DNA from: Pedobacter zeaxanthinifaciens
GTDB lineage: Bacteria > Bacteroidota > Bacteroidia > Sphingobacteriales > Sphingobacteriaceae
Length of the DNA: 64,000 nucleotides
Assembly (NCBI RefSeq): GCF_003313335.1
Contig: NZ_QMHP01000011.1
Location: forward strand, 62,001-126,000
Direction of reading: 5' to 3'
How positions within the stretch are numbered: position 1 is the stretch's first letter; each line of letters begins with the position of its first letter. This document shows positions 26,190-34,972 of this stretch, piece by piece. A program made the translations under genes and the position numbers. The notes below the pieces were generated by a model. It had not been told where the DNA came from. It saw only the letters and a program-made list of their open reading frames with translations, and did not search any database.

Positions 26190-27146
26190 CTAAAGCTCTC
26201 GGCCAATAAGCTGCCCTTCTTGATATCTTTTGTTCACTTTTTCCGCTTGTTGCTTGTCTTCAATAGTAGCTTCAATTTTAATCATATTCTTTAAATCTGG
26301 TTGGCCTGCATCTACCCAAGCGGAAAACCAATAAGAACCTACTTTGATGATAGATGAACGCATTTGTCGTTCTACCATTCCGTTCATCATATCAGAATAT
26401 GCCTTAGTGTAAGCTACCGAGTACTGCTTCATTACATTTTTGCCTTTCATCGAAAAGTCATACTTACGATCTGCAGGGAAGGATGCGTTCAGCTTAGCTT
26501 CAAAAGTCAGTACGGTATCTACCATCGTATGAGATTTCTTCACAATTTTCCAGGCTTCTTTTAAAGGATCTTCTATATAAGTTGCTTTTCCAACCAATAG
26601 GTTATAGTCTTTTGCAAAAAGCTCTGGTATCCTGCTTTCCCAAAAACCATGAATGCCAGTTTGATTGGTAAGTTGTCCGTTGTGGTTTGCAGTGGTGTGT
26701 AACGGTACATGGGCGTCCGCAACATAGTGTCCTAAATCTGCAGAGTATCTTAATATTTTTGCAGAATCACGCTCTTTAAATGCCCTTACCAAATTATTGT
26801 AGGTACGTTGTATTTGCCAAGGCACCATCCCATCGTTAGCAATTTTTTTAGCACCGTATTTGTTTACAGCATCATTCCATTTGTGAGGTATACTATCGAT
26901 ATGTTGCTCGTAATTTTCGACATCGAGATAGTGCCTAGGTGCTTCGGCGGTATCAGCGTATCTCCTCTTATCTGGATCAATTGCGTGTTCCGTAATGTAC
27001 TTATGATTGTTTTTATAAAAGCCGATCATGCCTTCAGGCAATGTGAAAATTGCAAGTTGATTGATTCTTTGATGAGCAAAGAAACCCCAGGAAGCGCATA
27101 ACAATACCAAGCCAACAAGTAGGGGATATACAGCTAATTTTTTCAT
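26190..27146 (-). CDS. Secreted zinc-dependent phospholipase C / S1-P1 nuclease-like protein
   Basis: An exported 318-residue protein. After the signal (LAVYPLLVGLVLLCASWG) comes the mature N-terminus WGFFAHQRIN, where Trp and His are the first zinc ligands of the phospholipase C/P1 nuclease fold. Further ligands fit HYLDVENYEQH, DLGHYVADAHVPLHTT and GIHGFWESRIP. Members cut phospholipids or single-stranded nucleic acids; sequence alone does not decide between them. It lies in tandem with the SGNH hydrolase gene (54 bp apart) on the same strand. Confidence 0.82.
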   Translation of the reverse strand: MKKLAVYPLLVGLVLLCASWGFFAHQRINQLAIFTLPEGMIGFYKNNHKYITEHAIDPDKRRYADTAEAPRHYLDVENYEQHIDSIPHKWNDAVNKYGAKKIANDGMVPWQIQRTYNNLVRAFKERDSAKILRYSADLGHYVADAHVPLHTTANHNGQLTNQTGIHGFWESRIPELFAKDYNLLVGKATYIEDPLKEAWKIVKKSHTMVDTVLTFEAKLNASFPADRKYDFSMKGKNVMKQYSVAYTKAYSDMMNGMVERQMRSSIIKVGSYWFSAWVDAGQPDLKNMIKIEATIEDKQQAEKVNKRYQEGQLIGREL

Positions 27147-27200
27147 GTCGTAATGAGTGTTACTCCACGAATTTACATAAAAATTGGGAATTGATTTTTA

Positions 27201-28217
27201 TCAGTATGCCCTTATTAGCTTTTTAGTATCGGTAAACAAGCCCGATTTAGCTTTGATTTTGTAGATATAAACACCGGCTGGCTGTTTGCTTAAGTCTACT
27301 TTTAAAATGTGTTTTCCAACTTTCAGCTGCGCAGTAGTAATAGTAGATACCATTTTTCCCTGCAAATCAAAAATATCTAGCACAAATTCATCAGGTTGTG
27401 GAGCTACAATATCAATTGAAGCAAACCCGTTTTTAGTTGGATTTGGGTACGATTGGGATGCCGAATAAGTTGGAAATTCTGATTTTAAATCTCCGTAACC
27501 AATATTTTGAGTTGGTAGGGTAACAAATTTTTCTGAAATAATTCTATTAATTACCGCATATAATGTAGTTGCAATTAACTTGTTGCCTTTTTCATTAGGA
27601 TGGACAAAGTCTTGATACAAGCTAAAGTCTCGTTTAATTACTGCGTTTAAATCCGCCAAGTCAATATCGTACTCTTTTGCTAATTTTTTATAAAGCGCAT
27701 TGATTTTAATTACATGACGATTGATTTGCTTGAGGTCGTCGCGGGTTCTGTCGTCAAAAAACTGAATGGTACAAATAATTGGCGTTAGCTGTTGGTTAAG
27801 CGCCGTGATAATGATTTGTCGCATGTTGGCTTCAGTTTCCTTCAGCGTAAGTTTGCCAGTTTCAATTCTAATGGCATCATTAGCACCGGCCAAAATTACA
27901 ATGAACCCAGTTTTGTTTTCAACTGCTCCTTGTATACGTTTTAAACATTCGCCTGTAGTTTGTCCGCTAATGCCACGGTTTTCAATGTTTATTACCTCTT
28001 TTTTATAGCAATTAAGAAACATTTTAGTTAGTGGCGTTTGGAAATTTTGCCCGTTTACACCTTCTACGGTACTTGCTCCAAAAGTGATAATATTGATACT
28101 GTCCTTAGCGTAATATTTGGCAAATTCAGGACAGCTGGTACGAATTGTTTGCGCATAGCCCACCCCGGCGCAAAGACTAACTTGCAGGAAGATTAACAGG
28201 CTAAACAGTTTGTTCAT
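27201..28217 (-). CDS. SGNH/GDSL hydrolase with type IX secretion sorting domain
   Basis: A secreted esterase-like protein of 338 residues. After the signal peptide (ending GVGYAQ) the SGNH blocks are FGASTVEGVNG (catalytic Ser, Ala replacing the usual Asp before it), GISGQT, LAGANDAI and DFVHPNEKG (Asp-His). From about residue 255 the C-terminal domain YPNPTKNG ... GVYIYKIKA ... KKLIRAY is a type A sorting signal for the type IX system. So the enzyme is exported across the outer membrane and released or attached at the surface. Substrate unknown; acyl or acetyl esters are usual. Confidence 0.9.
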   Translation of the reverse strand: MNKLFSLLIFLQVSLCAGVGYAQTIRTSCPEFAKYYAKDSINIITFGASTVEGVNGQNFQTPLTKMFLNCYKKEVINIENRGISGQTTGECLKRIQGAVENKTGFIVILAGANDAIRIETGKLTLKETEANMRQIIITALNQQLTPIICTIQFFDDRTRDDLKQINRHVIKINALYKKLAKEYDIDLADLNAVIKRDFSLYQDFVHPNEKGNKLIATTLYAVINRIISEKFVTLPTQNIGYGDLKSEFPTYSASQSYPNPTKNGFASIDIVAPQPDEFVLDIFDLQGKMVSTITTAQLKVGKHILKVDLSKQPAGVYIYKIKAKSGLFTDTKKLIRAY

Positions 28218-28342
28218 TTAAGCAGAAAGGGTATTGTAATTAATTATAAGACAAATATATATTAAAATCTTATTGCTAATGTAACGAAAATGTAGAAAAT
28301 AAATTATAGTAATATTAAGAAATTCACTCATCTCAAAATACC

Positions 28343-28350
28343 TATATTTG
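28343..28350 (+). promoter_or_regulatory. Putative -7 box TATATTTG of the M20 peptidase gene
   Basis: Exact TAnnTTTG match 17 bp before the ATG at 28368; no clear -33 TTG. Confidence 0.4.
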
Positions 28351-28367
28351 TTGCAAAATATAACCTT

Positions 28368-29738
28368 ATGCAAGAAATAAAGAAATATGTTGAGGAAAAC
28401 AAGGAACGCTTTTTAGAGGAACTATTCCAGTTGTTGCGTTTTCCATCTGTAAGTGCAGATCCCAAGTATAAAAACGATGTGTTGCAAACTGCTGATTTCG
28501 TTGCACAAAAATTAAAAGACGCAGGTGCCAATAAAGTTGAAGTTTGTGCTACTGCTGGCTATCCAATCGTTTATGGCGAGAAAATAATAGATGCAAGCTT
28601 ACCGACAGTTTTAATATATGGCCATTATGATGTTCAACCACCAGATCCATTAGAGCTTTGGAAAACTCCGCCATTTGAGCCAACAGTACGTGATGGTAAA
28701 ATTTATGCCCGTGGTGCTTGCGATGATAAAGGTCAGTTTTACATGCATGTTAAAGCTTTCGAATTGATGATGCAAACCAACTCACTGGCTTGCAACGTTA
28801 AATTCATGATTGAGGGCGAAGAAGAAGTAGGTTCGTCAAACCTTTCTACCTTTGTTAAAGAAAATAAAGAACGCTTAGCGGCTGATGTTGTTTTGATTTC
28901 AGATACCTCCATGATCAGCATGGAAAATCCTTCTATTGAGACTGGCTTACGTGGCCTAGCCTACATGGAGGTAGAAGTAGTTGGACCAAACCGAGACTTA
29001 CACTCTGGCGTTTATGGCGGTGCTGTTGCGAATCCGGCAACTATTTTATGTAAAATGATTGCGTCTTTACATGATGAAAACAACCATATCACAATACCAG
29101 GTTTCTACGATAAAGTAGCAGAATTAACACAAGCTCAACGTGATGCGTTAAATAGTGCGCCTTTCGATTTAGAAGAGTATAAGAAAGATTTAGATATCGC
29201 TGAGGAATGGGGAGAAAAAGGTTATTCGACTTTGGAGCGTACCGGTACACGTCCAACTTTAGAAGTTAATGGCATTTGGAGCGGCTATATTGGCGAAGGA
29301 GCTAAAACAGTATTGCCAAGCAAAGCAAATGCGAAAATATCAATGCGTTTAGTGCCAGATCAGCGCTGGAGCGAGATTAGTGATTTATTTACGAAACACT
29401 TTGAAAGTATTGCGCCGAAAGGGGTAAAAGTTACAGTTACGCCTCATCACGGAGGTGAGCCGGTAGTAACTCCAACAGATGGAACTGCTTACCTTGCAGC
29501 TGAAAAAGCAATTCAGGAAAGCTTCGGCAAAAAGCCTATTCCAACAAGAGGCGGAGGAAGTATTCCAATTGTAGCGCTGTTTGAAGATGTTTTAGGAATT
29601 AAAACGGTACTGTTTGGTTTTGGCTTGGATAGTGATGCACTGCATTCGCCAAATGAAAAATATGATATTTACAATTATTATAAAGGGATTGAAACATTGC
29701 CTTTGTTCCACAAATACTTTGCGGAGTTAAGTAAGTAA
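28368..29738 (+). CDS. M20 family dipeptidase/peptidase
   Basis: A cytoplasmic di-zinc peptidase of 456 residues, cleaving dipeptides or removing N-terminal residues. Zinc ligands are visible in order: His in YGHYDVQPPDP, Asp in ARGACDDKGQF, Glu-Glu in EGEEEVGSSN, Asp in LISDTS, and a final His in DALHSPNEKYD. The lid domain lies between. Length and motifs fit the CNDP/carnosinase-like subfamily. Monocistronic, with promoter-like box before and terminator behind. Confidence 0.92.
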   Translation: MQEIKKYVEENKERFLEELFQLLRFPSVSADPKYKNDVLQTADFVAQKLKDAGANKVEVCATAGYPIVYGEKIIDASLPTVLIYGHYDVQPPDPLELWKTPPFEPTVRDGKIYARGACDDKGQFYMHVKAFELMMQTNSLACNVKFMIEGEEEVGSSNLSTFVKENKERLAADVVLISDTSMISMENPSIETGLRGLAYMEVEVVGPNRDLHSGVYGGAVANPATILCKMIASLHDENNHITIPGFYDKVAELTQAQRDALNSAPFDLEEYKKDLDIAEEWGEKGYSTLERTGTRPTLEVNGIWSGYIGEGAKTVLPSKANAKISMRLVPDQRWSEISDLFTKHFESIAPKGVKVTVTPHHGGEPVVTPTDGTAYLAAEKAIQESFGKKPIPTRGGGSIPIVALFEDVLGIKTVLFGFGLDSDALHSPNEKYDIYNYYKGIETLPLFHKYFAELSK

Positions 29739-29752
29739 TCCGTTTCAACATC

Positions 29753-29793
29753 AAAAAAAGCCTTTCTTCAACCCACAGAAAGGCTTTTTTTTT
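29753..29793 (+). terminator. Rho-independent terminator of the M20 peptidase gene
   Basis: Arms AAAAGCCTTTCT and AGAAAGGCTTTT around TCAACCCAC, with long A- and T-runs on either side. Confidence 0.92.
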
Positions 29794-29887
29794 GGACTGA
29801 TGTATTGTAGCATTTTATCCTAATTAAAATTAATTTTTATTTCAAAAATCATTTATTTAAATTTCCATTTCTTAAATAAAGTTTCAA

Positions 29888-31018
29888 ATGATAAGTAGTT
29901 TGTTTTTATCTGGCAGCCTGAGAACAAAGAAAGTTTTCATTGTACCAGTGCTAGCCTTTTCCATTTTAATTGGCTTAAACACCAAGCGTTTTATTGGTGC
30001 ATTCTCAAATGCAGCAAGTACTTCGGTTGTAAGCGCTGAAGATCGATATTTTCAGATTGCAGTTTTAGGAGATACGCAATACTATACCGCCGAAAGACAT
30101 AACGGTAAAATGTCAATGTTCTACAATCAAATCGATTGGATTAATGCCAATGCTGCAAAGGAAAAAATTGCTTATGTAGTTCATGTGGGTGATATCACTG
30201 ATCATGGAGATAGCAAGCCAGTGGAATGGGATAGGGCCAAGGATGCGATGTATCGCTTAGAAAAAGCTCGGCCAGGTTTGCCATACGGTATTCCTTACGG
30301 CGTAGCAGTTGGTAACCATGACGTAAATCCCAACGGAAGCCCGAACGGAACAAAGGAAGGTTATACCAAATATTTTGGTCGAAAGCATTTTGAAGGCAGG
30401 CCTTACTACGGTGGTTCTTACAATAATGATGATGCGAACGATAGCCATTTTGACATCTTTGAAGCTAATGGTGAAAAGTTTATTGTGTTGTATTTGGTTT
30501 TTAATGATCCGGCTAGGAAAGAATTTTACGATGTAGCATTAGAGGAGAAGGTGTATAATTGGGGAGCCGAAGTTTTGGCAAAAAATGCAGATAGAAAGGC
30601 CATTGTAGTGAGCCATAGCATGTTGAAGCCTGATACCTCAAGTACTAGTGATTTTGTTGCCGGAGATGGGGCTAAACCTAAGCCGGGCGCATTTACTAAA
30701 CAAGGCAAACGTATTTACGAAAAATTTAAACATTCGCCTAATGTATTTATGATGCTTTGTGGGCACGTAAGCGGCGAGGCTTTGAAAGAACTTAGCTTTG
30801 AAGGAAGAAAAATTAAGGTTTTGCTTACTGATTATCAGGGAAGAAGAAACCCGAATTATACGGATAAGGATAGAAACGGCGGTAATGGAATCCTAAGGTT
30901 AATGAAATTTAATCAAGACAAGCAAATCCTAAGTGTTAGAACTTTTATTCCAAAACCTAACGAAATTATAGAAGAGAATGACGACGACAGTAATTTTAGC
31001 GTACCCTTATACAAATAG
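29888..31018 (+). CDS. Exported calcineurin-like metallophosphoesterase
   Basis: A 376-residue protein with an N-terminal hydrophobic segment (FIVPVLAFSILIGLN). All metallophosphoesterase blocks are present: VLGDTQYY, VHVGDITDHGD, AVGNHDVN, VVSHSML and LCGHVSGE. It should hydrolyse phosphomono- or diesters outside the cytoplasm. The GDPD gene follows after 48 bp in the same direction, so the pair may release phosphate and glycerol phosphate from lipid head groups. The ATG at 29888 gives a signal-anchor of roughly 30 residues. Confidence 0.88.
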   Translation: MISSLFLSGSLRTKKVFIVPVLAFSILIGLNTKRFIGAFSNAASTSVVSAEDRYFQIAVLGDTQYYTAERHNGKMSMFYNQIDWINANAAKEKIAYVVHVGDITDHGDSKPVEWDRAKDAMYRLEKARPGLPYGIPYGVAVGNHDVNPNGSPNGTKEGYTKYFGRKHFEGRPYYGGSYNNDDANDSHFDIFEANGEKFIVLYLVFNDPARKEFYDVALEEKVYNWGAEVLAKNADRKAIVVSHSMLKPDTSSTSDFVAGDGAKPKPGAFTKQGKRIYEKFKHSPNVFMMLCGHVSGEALKELSFEGRKIKVLLTDYQGRRNPNYTDKDRNGGNGILRLMKFNQDKQILSVRTFIPKPNEIIEENDDDSNFSVPLYK

Positions 31019-31066
31019 TATCTACGACCGAAATCGTGTCTTTATCCAATATGATCAAAATATATT

Positions 31067-31999
31067 ATGAGTTGTTCTTTTATCAAAATTTTAGGGATTG
31101 CACTTTTGCTACCTCTTACTAGTTTAGCTCAGCATACCGAAATTAATGTGCTTAAGTTTAAAAATGTAGGAGAATTGAAAGCTTTTTTTAAGCATCATCG
31201 TGTGAATTTTCCTATTATTAGCGGTCACCGCGGGGGCATGACTAAAGGTTTTCCTGAAAATTCGATGGAAACTTTTGCAAATACGCTGAGGTATATGCCT
31301 TCCTTTTTTGAGATAGACCCAAGATTAACCAAGGATAGCGTTGCAGTTTTAATGCATGATGCTACTTTAGATAGGACAACTAATGGTACTGGAAAGCTTT
31401 CTGACTACACCTATGCAGAACTACAAAAGTTACGTTTGAAAGATCCTGAAGGAAACATTACGAATGCAAAAATACCAACATTAAAAGAAGCTATTTTGTG
31501 GAGCAAGGGCCGTACAGTAATGAATTTAGATAAAAAAGATGTGCCTTTAGAAATGACGGCCCGCATTTTAAAAGAATGCAAAAATGAAGCGGTGATGCTT
31601 ACCGTACATAACGCAAAACAGGCAAAGTTTTACTTAGAACAAAATCCAAACTGGATGCTTTCCGTTCATATCAAAACCAAAAAAGCTTATGATGAATACG
31701 TTAGCGCTGGCATCAATTGGGAAAACATCATTGCTTATATCGGCCCTGAGTTTACGCCAGAAAATAAAGAATTGATGCAGCTTTTACAAGCTAAGGGTGT
31801 AATGGTGATGATCTCATCGGCCCCAATGTATGATAAATTGCCAACCGCTTGGGAAAGAGCGAAAGCCTACGTAGAGATTTTTAAGGGAGGCGCTGATATT
31901 TTAGAGTCTGACTTGCCTGTGGAAGTGGCCAATGCAATTAAGGACTTGGTGCCAACAAATACACCTCAGCACCAATATTTGGGGAAAGCTAAATTATAA
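31067..31999 (+). CDS. Secreted glycerophosphodiester phosphodiesterase family protein
   Basis: A 310-residue paralogue of the protein at 17089 with a signal peptide (ending SLAQ). Active-site residues: His54-Arg55 in SGHRGG, Glu in FPENSMETF, Glu82 and Asp84, His97 in LMHDATLDRTTNG. It releases glycerol 3-phosphate from glycerophosphodiesters in the periplasm. Likely cotranscribed with the phosphoesterase upstream; converges on a DeoR-family regulator 73 bp away. Confidence 0.9.
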   Translation: MSCSFIKILGIALLLPLTSLAQHTEINVLKFKNVGELKAFFKHHRVNFPIISGHRGGMTKGFPENSMETFANTLRYMPSFFEIDPRLTKDSVAVLMHDATLDRTTNGTGKLSDYTYAELQKLRLKDPEGNITNAKIPTLKEAILWSKGRTVMNLDKKDVPLEMTARILKECKNEAVMLTVHNAKQAKFYLEQNPNWMLSVHIKTKKAYDEYVSAGINWENIIAYIGPEFTPENKELMQLLQAKGVMVMISSAPMYDKLPTAWERAKAYVEIFKGGADILESDLPVEVANAIKDLVPTNTPQHQYLGKAKL

Positions 32000-32072
32000 C
32001 TTAGTTTGCACTTTAAGCGTTTGCTTGTCAACAGCCGCCGTAGCAAGCTTTGTTTATTCGTATGAGAAAGCA

Positions 32073-32837
32073 CTAAGCGATGATCACTTTTACCCCTTTT
32101 TCTTCCAGTTGCTGCACAAATATTTCAGGTGCTTTATCATCTGTTATCACATAGGCAACCTGCTCAAATCCACAAACTTTTCCTAGTCCACGCTTGTCAA
32201 ATTTTGTACTATCCGCCAATATAACTACTGTTTGAGCAGTTTCTATCATTTTTTGATCCAACGCAGCTTCGCTAAGGTTAGTAATTGAAAAACCGAAATC
32301 TAGGTCAATTCCATCTACCCCTAAGAACAATATGCCGCAAGAAATTTCTTCCAAAATTTTCTCTGCAAAGCTTCCCGCCACCGAAGAAGAGTTAGCTCTA
32401 ATCATACCGCCTAGCTGCAGCACCTCAATATTGTTTCTGTTACTTAATTCCAAACCAACTTTTAGTGCAGGCGTAATTACCGTAATGTGTTCTGATGTAT
32501 TTAAAAACCTGGCAATTTCAAAAACGGTAGAACCGGAGCCTATTGTAATGGAATCGGTGTTTTTAATAAGTTTAAGGGCTGCTTTGGCGATACGTTGCTT
32601 TTCATCAGCATTAATTAGCTCTTTTTCATAAATACTTCTATCGCTGGCATAAGGATTTTTGATAGAGCCGCCACCTCTAGTTCTGAAAAGAAGATTTTTG
32701 TCTTCCAGCATTTTCAAATCTTTTCTGATTGTAACGCCAGAAACCTTCATCAAATCAATCAATTCGATGATGCTTACTTTGCCATCTTCCTTTAGTTTTT
32801 TGAGGATGTACTCATGCCTATCAGTAATATTTTTCAT
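32073..32837 (-). CDS. DeoR/GlpR family transcriptional regulator
   Basis: A cytoplasmic repressor of 254 residues. The N-terminal winged helix is typical (DRHEYILKKLKEDGKVSIIELI, SGVTIRKDLKMLEDKNLLFRTRGG), followed by the phosphosugar-sensing domain with ITIGSGSTVFEIARFL and the end LADSTKFDKRG. DeoR proteins usually sense a sugar phosphate or glycerol 3-phosphate. Its convergence on the GDPD gene hints at a glycerol-phosphate signal, but the regulated genes are not shown by sequence. TATATTAG on its upstream side is a near-match to a -7 box. Confidence 0.88.
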   Translation of the reverse strand: MKNITDRHEYILKKLKEDGKVSIIELIDLMKVSGVTIRKDLKMLEDKNLLFRTRGGGSIKNPYASDRSIYEKELINADEKQRIAKAALKLIKNTDSITIGSGSTVFEIARFLNTSEHITVITPALKVGLELSNRNNIEVLQLGGMIRANSSSVAGSFAEKILEEISCGILFLGVDGIDLDFGFSITNLSEAALDQKMIETAQTVVILADSTKFDKRGLGKVCGFEQVAYVITDDKAPEIFVQQLEEKGVKVIIA

Positions 32838-32881
32838 GCCAATAATAAGTTTGTTTGCTAATATATAGATTTATTGTTGCA

Positions 32882-32918
32882 TAAAAAAAGCGCTATACCT
32901 AACCTGATATAGCGCTTA
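32882..32918 (-). terminator. Rho-independent terminator of the GIN-domain gene
   Basis: Ten-bp stem AAGCGCTATA (32888-32897) / TATAGCGCTT (32908-32917); the A-run at 32883-32889 becomes a T-run on the minus strand. Confidence 0.9.
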
Positions 32919-32936
32919 CATTTGTGTGTGAAATGT

Positions 32937-33539
32937 CTATTTTACCTTGGCATATTCAGCCGAATTTCTTTTTTCAACTTCAGTTTTTGCAGCTCTGAAA
33001 TTTTTGGTGTTCAACGTAGCTAACTCGTTGGTTGAAATGGCATGTAACTGTGTGGCGCCGTTTAATTTTAACGCTGTTTCGTTGCTTAATTTAGTGTACA
33101 AGCTTTCAGTTTTAGAAGTAATGTCAGCTTTTGCGTCGTCTTGTAATATGATTTGTAAATGTTGTGCATTCAAGGTGTTTTTAGTGTTAACCACTGCATT
33201 TCCAGAAACATCAATTCTGTAAATATTTGCTACATATACAGTAACTTTTGTGGTTTCTCCGCTTTTTTTGCCAGATACATAAATAGCATCATCGGTGCTG
33301 TAAACTTTTGTTTTTGAGGTACCTTCGTTAGCATAAAGTTTTCTGCTTTCGTAGTCCTGTACCAAGGTAACTTCTACATTACCTGTTACGATTAATTTTT
33401 TTGGTGCCTGCTGCTCTTCAATTTTCTTGTATTTGTATGAAGAAGCGATAGGGTTTGTTGCATCTTTTGCATTAACTGATGTACTGATGGCTAAAGCTAA
33501 AATCCCGATAGCGAATAGCGAAGTGGCTCTTTGTTTCAT
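32937..33539 (-). CDS. Exported GIN-domain (DUF2807) protein
   Basis: A 200-residue protein with a signal peptide (MKQRATSLFAIGILALAISTSVNA) and a repetitive beta-rich mature part resembling the GIN/DUF2807 domain: KKLIVTGNVEVTLVQDYESR, IYVSGKKSG, YRIDVSGNAVVNTKN, DDAKADITSKTESLYTKLSNETALKLNGA. These form beta-helix-like heads of surface or periplasmic proteins of unknown role. A TTG at 33590 would place 17 residues before the signal, so the ATG at 33539 was chosen. Monocistronic with its own terminator. Confidence 0.8.
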   Translation of the reverse strand: MKQRATSLFAIGILALAISTSVNAKDATNPIASSYKYKKIEEQQAPKKLIVTGNVEVTLVQDYESRKLYANEGTSKTKVYSTDDAIYVSGKKSGETTKVTVYVANIYRIDVSGNAVVNTKNTLNAQHLQIILQDDAKADITSKTESLYTKLSNETALKLNGATQLHAISTNELATLNTKNFRAAKTEVEKRNSAEYAKVK

Positions 33540-33661
33540 AATTGATTTGTGTTTTGTAGATAAGACGCAAACACTGCCAAAACGTTGCAAGCAAAAACAT
33601 CATAATCGACAAACAGTCGTTTTTTTTCGACAAACTCCGAAATAATTCGTAGATTATCTTG

Positions 33662-34759
33662 TTACACCTTCCAGCTCTCGCATTTTTCTAAAAAGAACTC
33701 ATCAGCCTCAGCACCTATGCCTGGAGTATCGGGTACATCCAACATAAATCCTTCATAGGTAAGTCCACCAGCTACTGGGTCAACCAAATGGCCTAAAAGG
33801 CAGGTATCCAAATCAAAATAAACCACATTTGGACTGGCTAGGGCAAAATGCAAATTAGCAGTTAGTGCTAAGCGACTTTCAAGCATGCTACCAATCATAC
33901 ACTTTACACCGCTTTGTAGCGCTATTTCATGTATTTTTTGGGCTTCTAAAATCCCACCTGATTTCGCAAACTTGATATTCAAAAAAGTAGTGGATTTTGA
34001 GTTGATTAATTTTCTAGCATCATGATGATTATAGCAACTTTCATCAGCCATTAACTTGATAGGCGAATTGGTGTTCAGCTCTGGTAACTTATCGTCGAAC
34101 CAAGTGCGCATCGGTTGTTCACAAAATTCAATATCAAACTTTTCCAGTTCAGTTAACGCAAAAAGTGCATCGTCAAAGCTCCAGCCTTGGTTGGCATCTA
34201 AACGAAGTGTAATTTGATTGCCTACTGCCTTTCTAATTGCCGCTACACGGTCAATGTCTTCGTGTACTTTCTTTCCTAATTTTATTTTGATGATATTACA
34301 GCCGTTAGCTACATGTTCTTTTGCTTTTGCTGCCATGGCTTCAGGCGTTCCAATTCCCAAAGTCATATCCGTTTCTATAATGCGCTTTTGGCCGCCTAAA
34401 AACTGATAAAGCGGCTGTCCGGCATTTTTCGAAGCAATATCAAATAAAGCCATGTCGAAAGCGCTTTTAACAGTTGGATTATGAGCCGCATAGCCCAATA
34501 AATCGTCCATCCGAGCCGGAATATCTAGGGGATCTTTGCCTTTTAAAATTTGAGCAAAATCCTTAGCCATTGCCAAACAGGTTTCTTGTGTTTCGCCAAC
34601 AATCATTGGAAAAGCAGAGCACTCACCGCTACCATGAATTCCTGCATCGGTAAAAATCCTTACTAATACATTTTGGGCAAAATGCATAGTGCCGGTTGCA
34701 ATTACAAAAGGTTCCATAGGAATACTAAAACGGTAAATTTCGGTGTGGGTAATGATCAT
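33662..34759 (-). CDS. Dipeptide (L-Ala-D/L-Glu) epimerase, enolase superfamily
   Basis: A cytoplasmic enolase-superfamily enzyme of 365 residues. Catalytic and metal residues fit the MLE subgroup: Lys158 and Lys160 in IIKIKLGKK, Asp188 in LRLDANQGW, Glu214 in CEQP, Asp239 in LMADES and Lys263 in NIKFAKSGG. The family epimerises L-Ala-D-Glu from peptidoglycan turnover or related dipeptides. The two NlpC/P60 peptidases and the M20 dipeptidase in the window would supply or use such peptides. Exact specificity is inferred. Confidence 0.88.
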   Translation of the reverse strand: MIITHTEIYRFSIPMEPFVIATGTMHFAQNVLVRIFTDAGIHGSGECSAFPMIVGETQETCLAMAKDFAQILKGKDPLDIPARMDDLLGYAAHNPTVKSAFDMALFDIASKNAGQPLYQFLGGQKRIIETDMTLGIGTPEAMAAKAKEHVANGCNIIKIKLGKKVHEDIDRVAAIRKAVGNQITLRLDANQGWSFDDALFALTELEKFDIEFCEQPMRTWFDDKLPELNTNSPIKLMADESCYNHHDARKLINSKSTTFLNIKFAKSGGILEAQKIHEIALQSGVKCMIGSMLESRLALTANLHFALASPNVVYFDLDTCLLGHLVDPVAGGLTYEGFMLDVPDTPGIGAEADEFFLEKCESWKV

Positions 34760-34972
34760 GATATTGAGCTTCTATGTATTAATTGAGTGATATTTTTTCC
34801 AATAAATTTATTCTTCCATTTCAAACCTGATTTCGCAATAAATCCATGTGTTAAACATTTGCAACTAAAGTATAAAAAACAAAAACTAAATAGAAGCAGC
34901 TTTGTAGATAATTTATAATTTTACGAGCTAAGCCTTAGCTTAAATCTTCTCTATTATTCAAAAAACAATATC

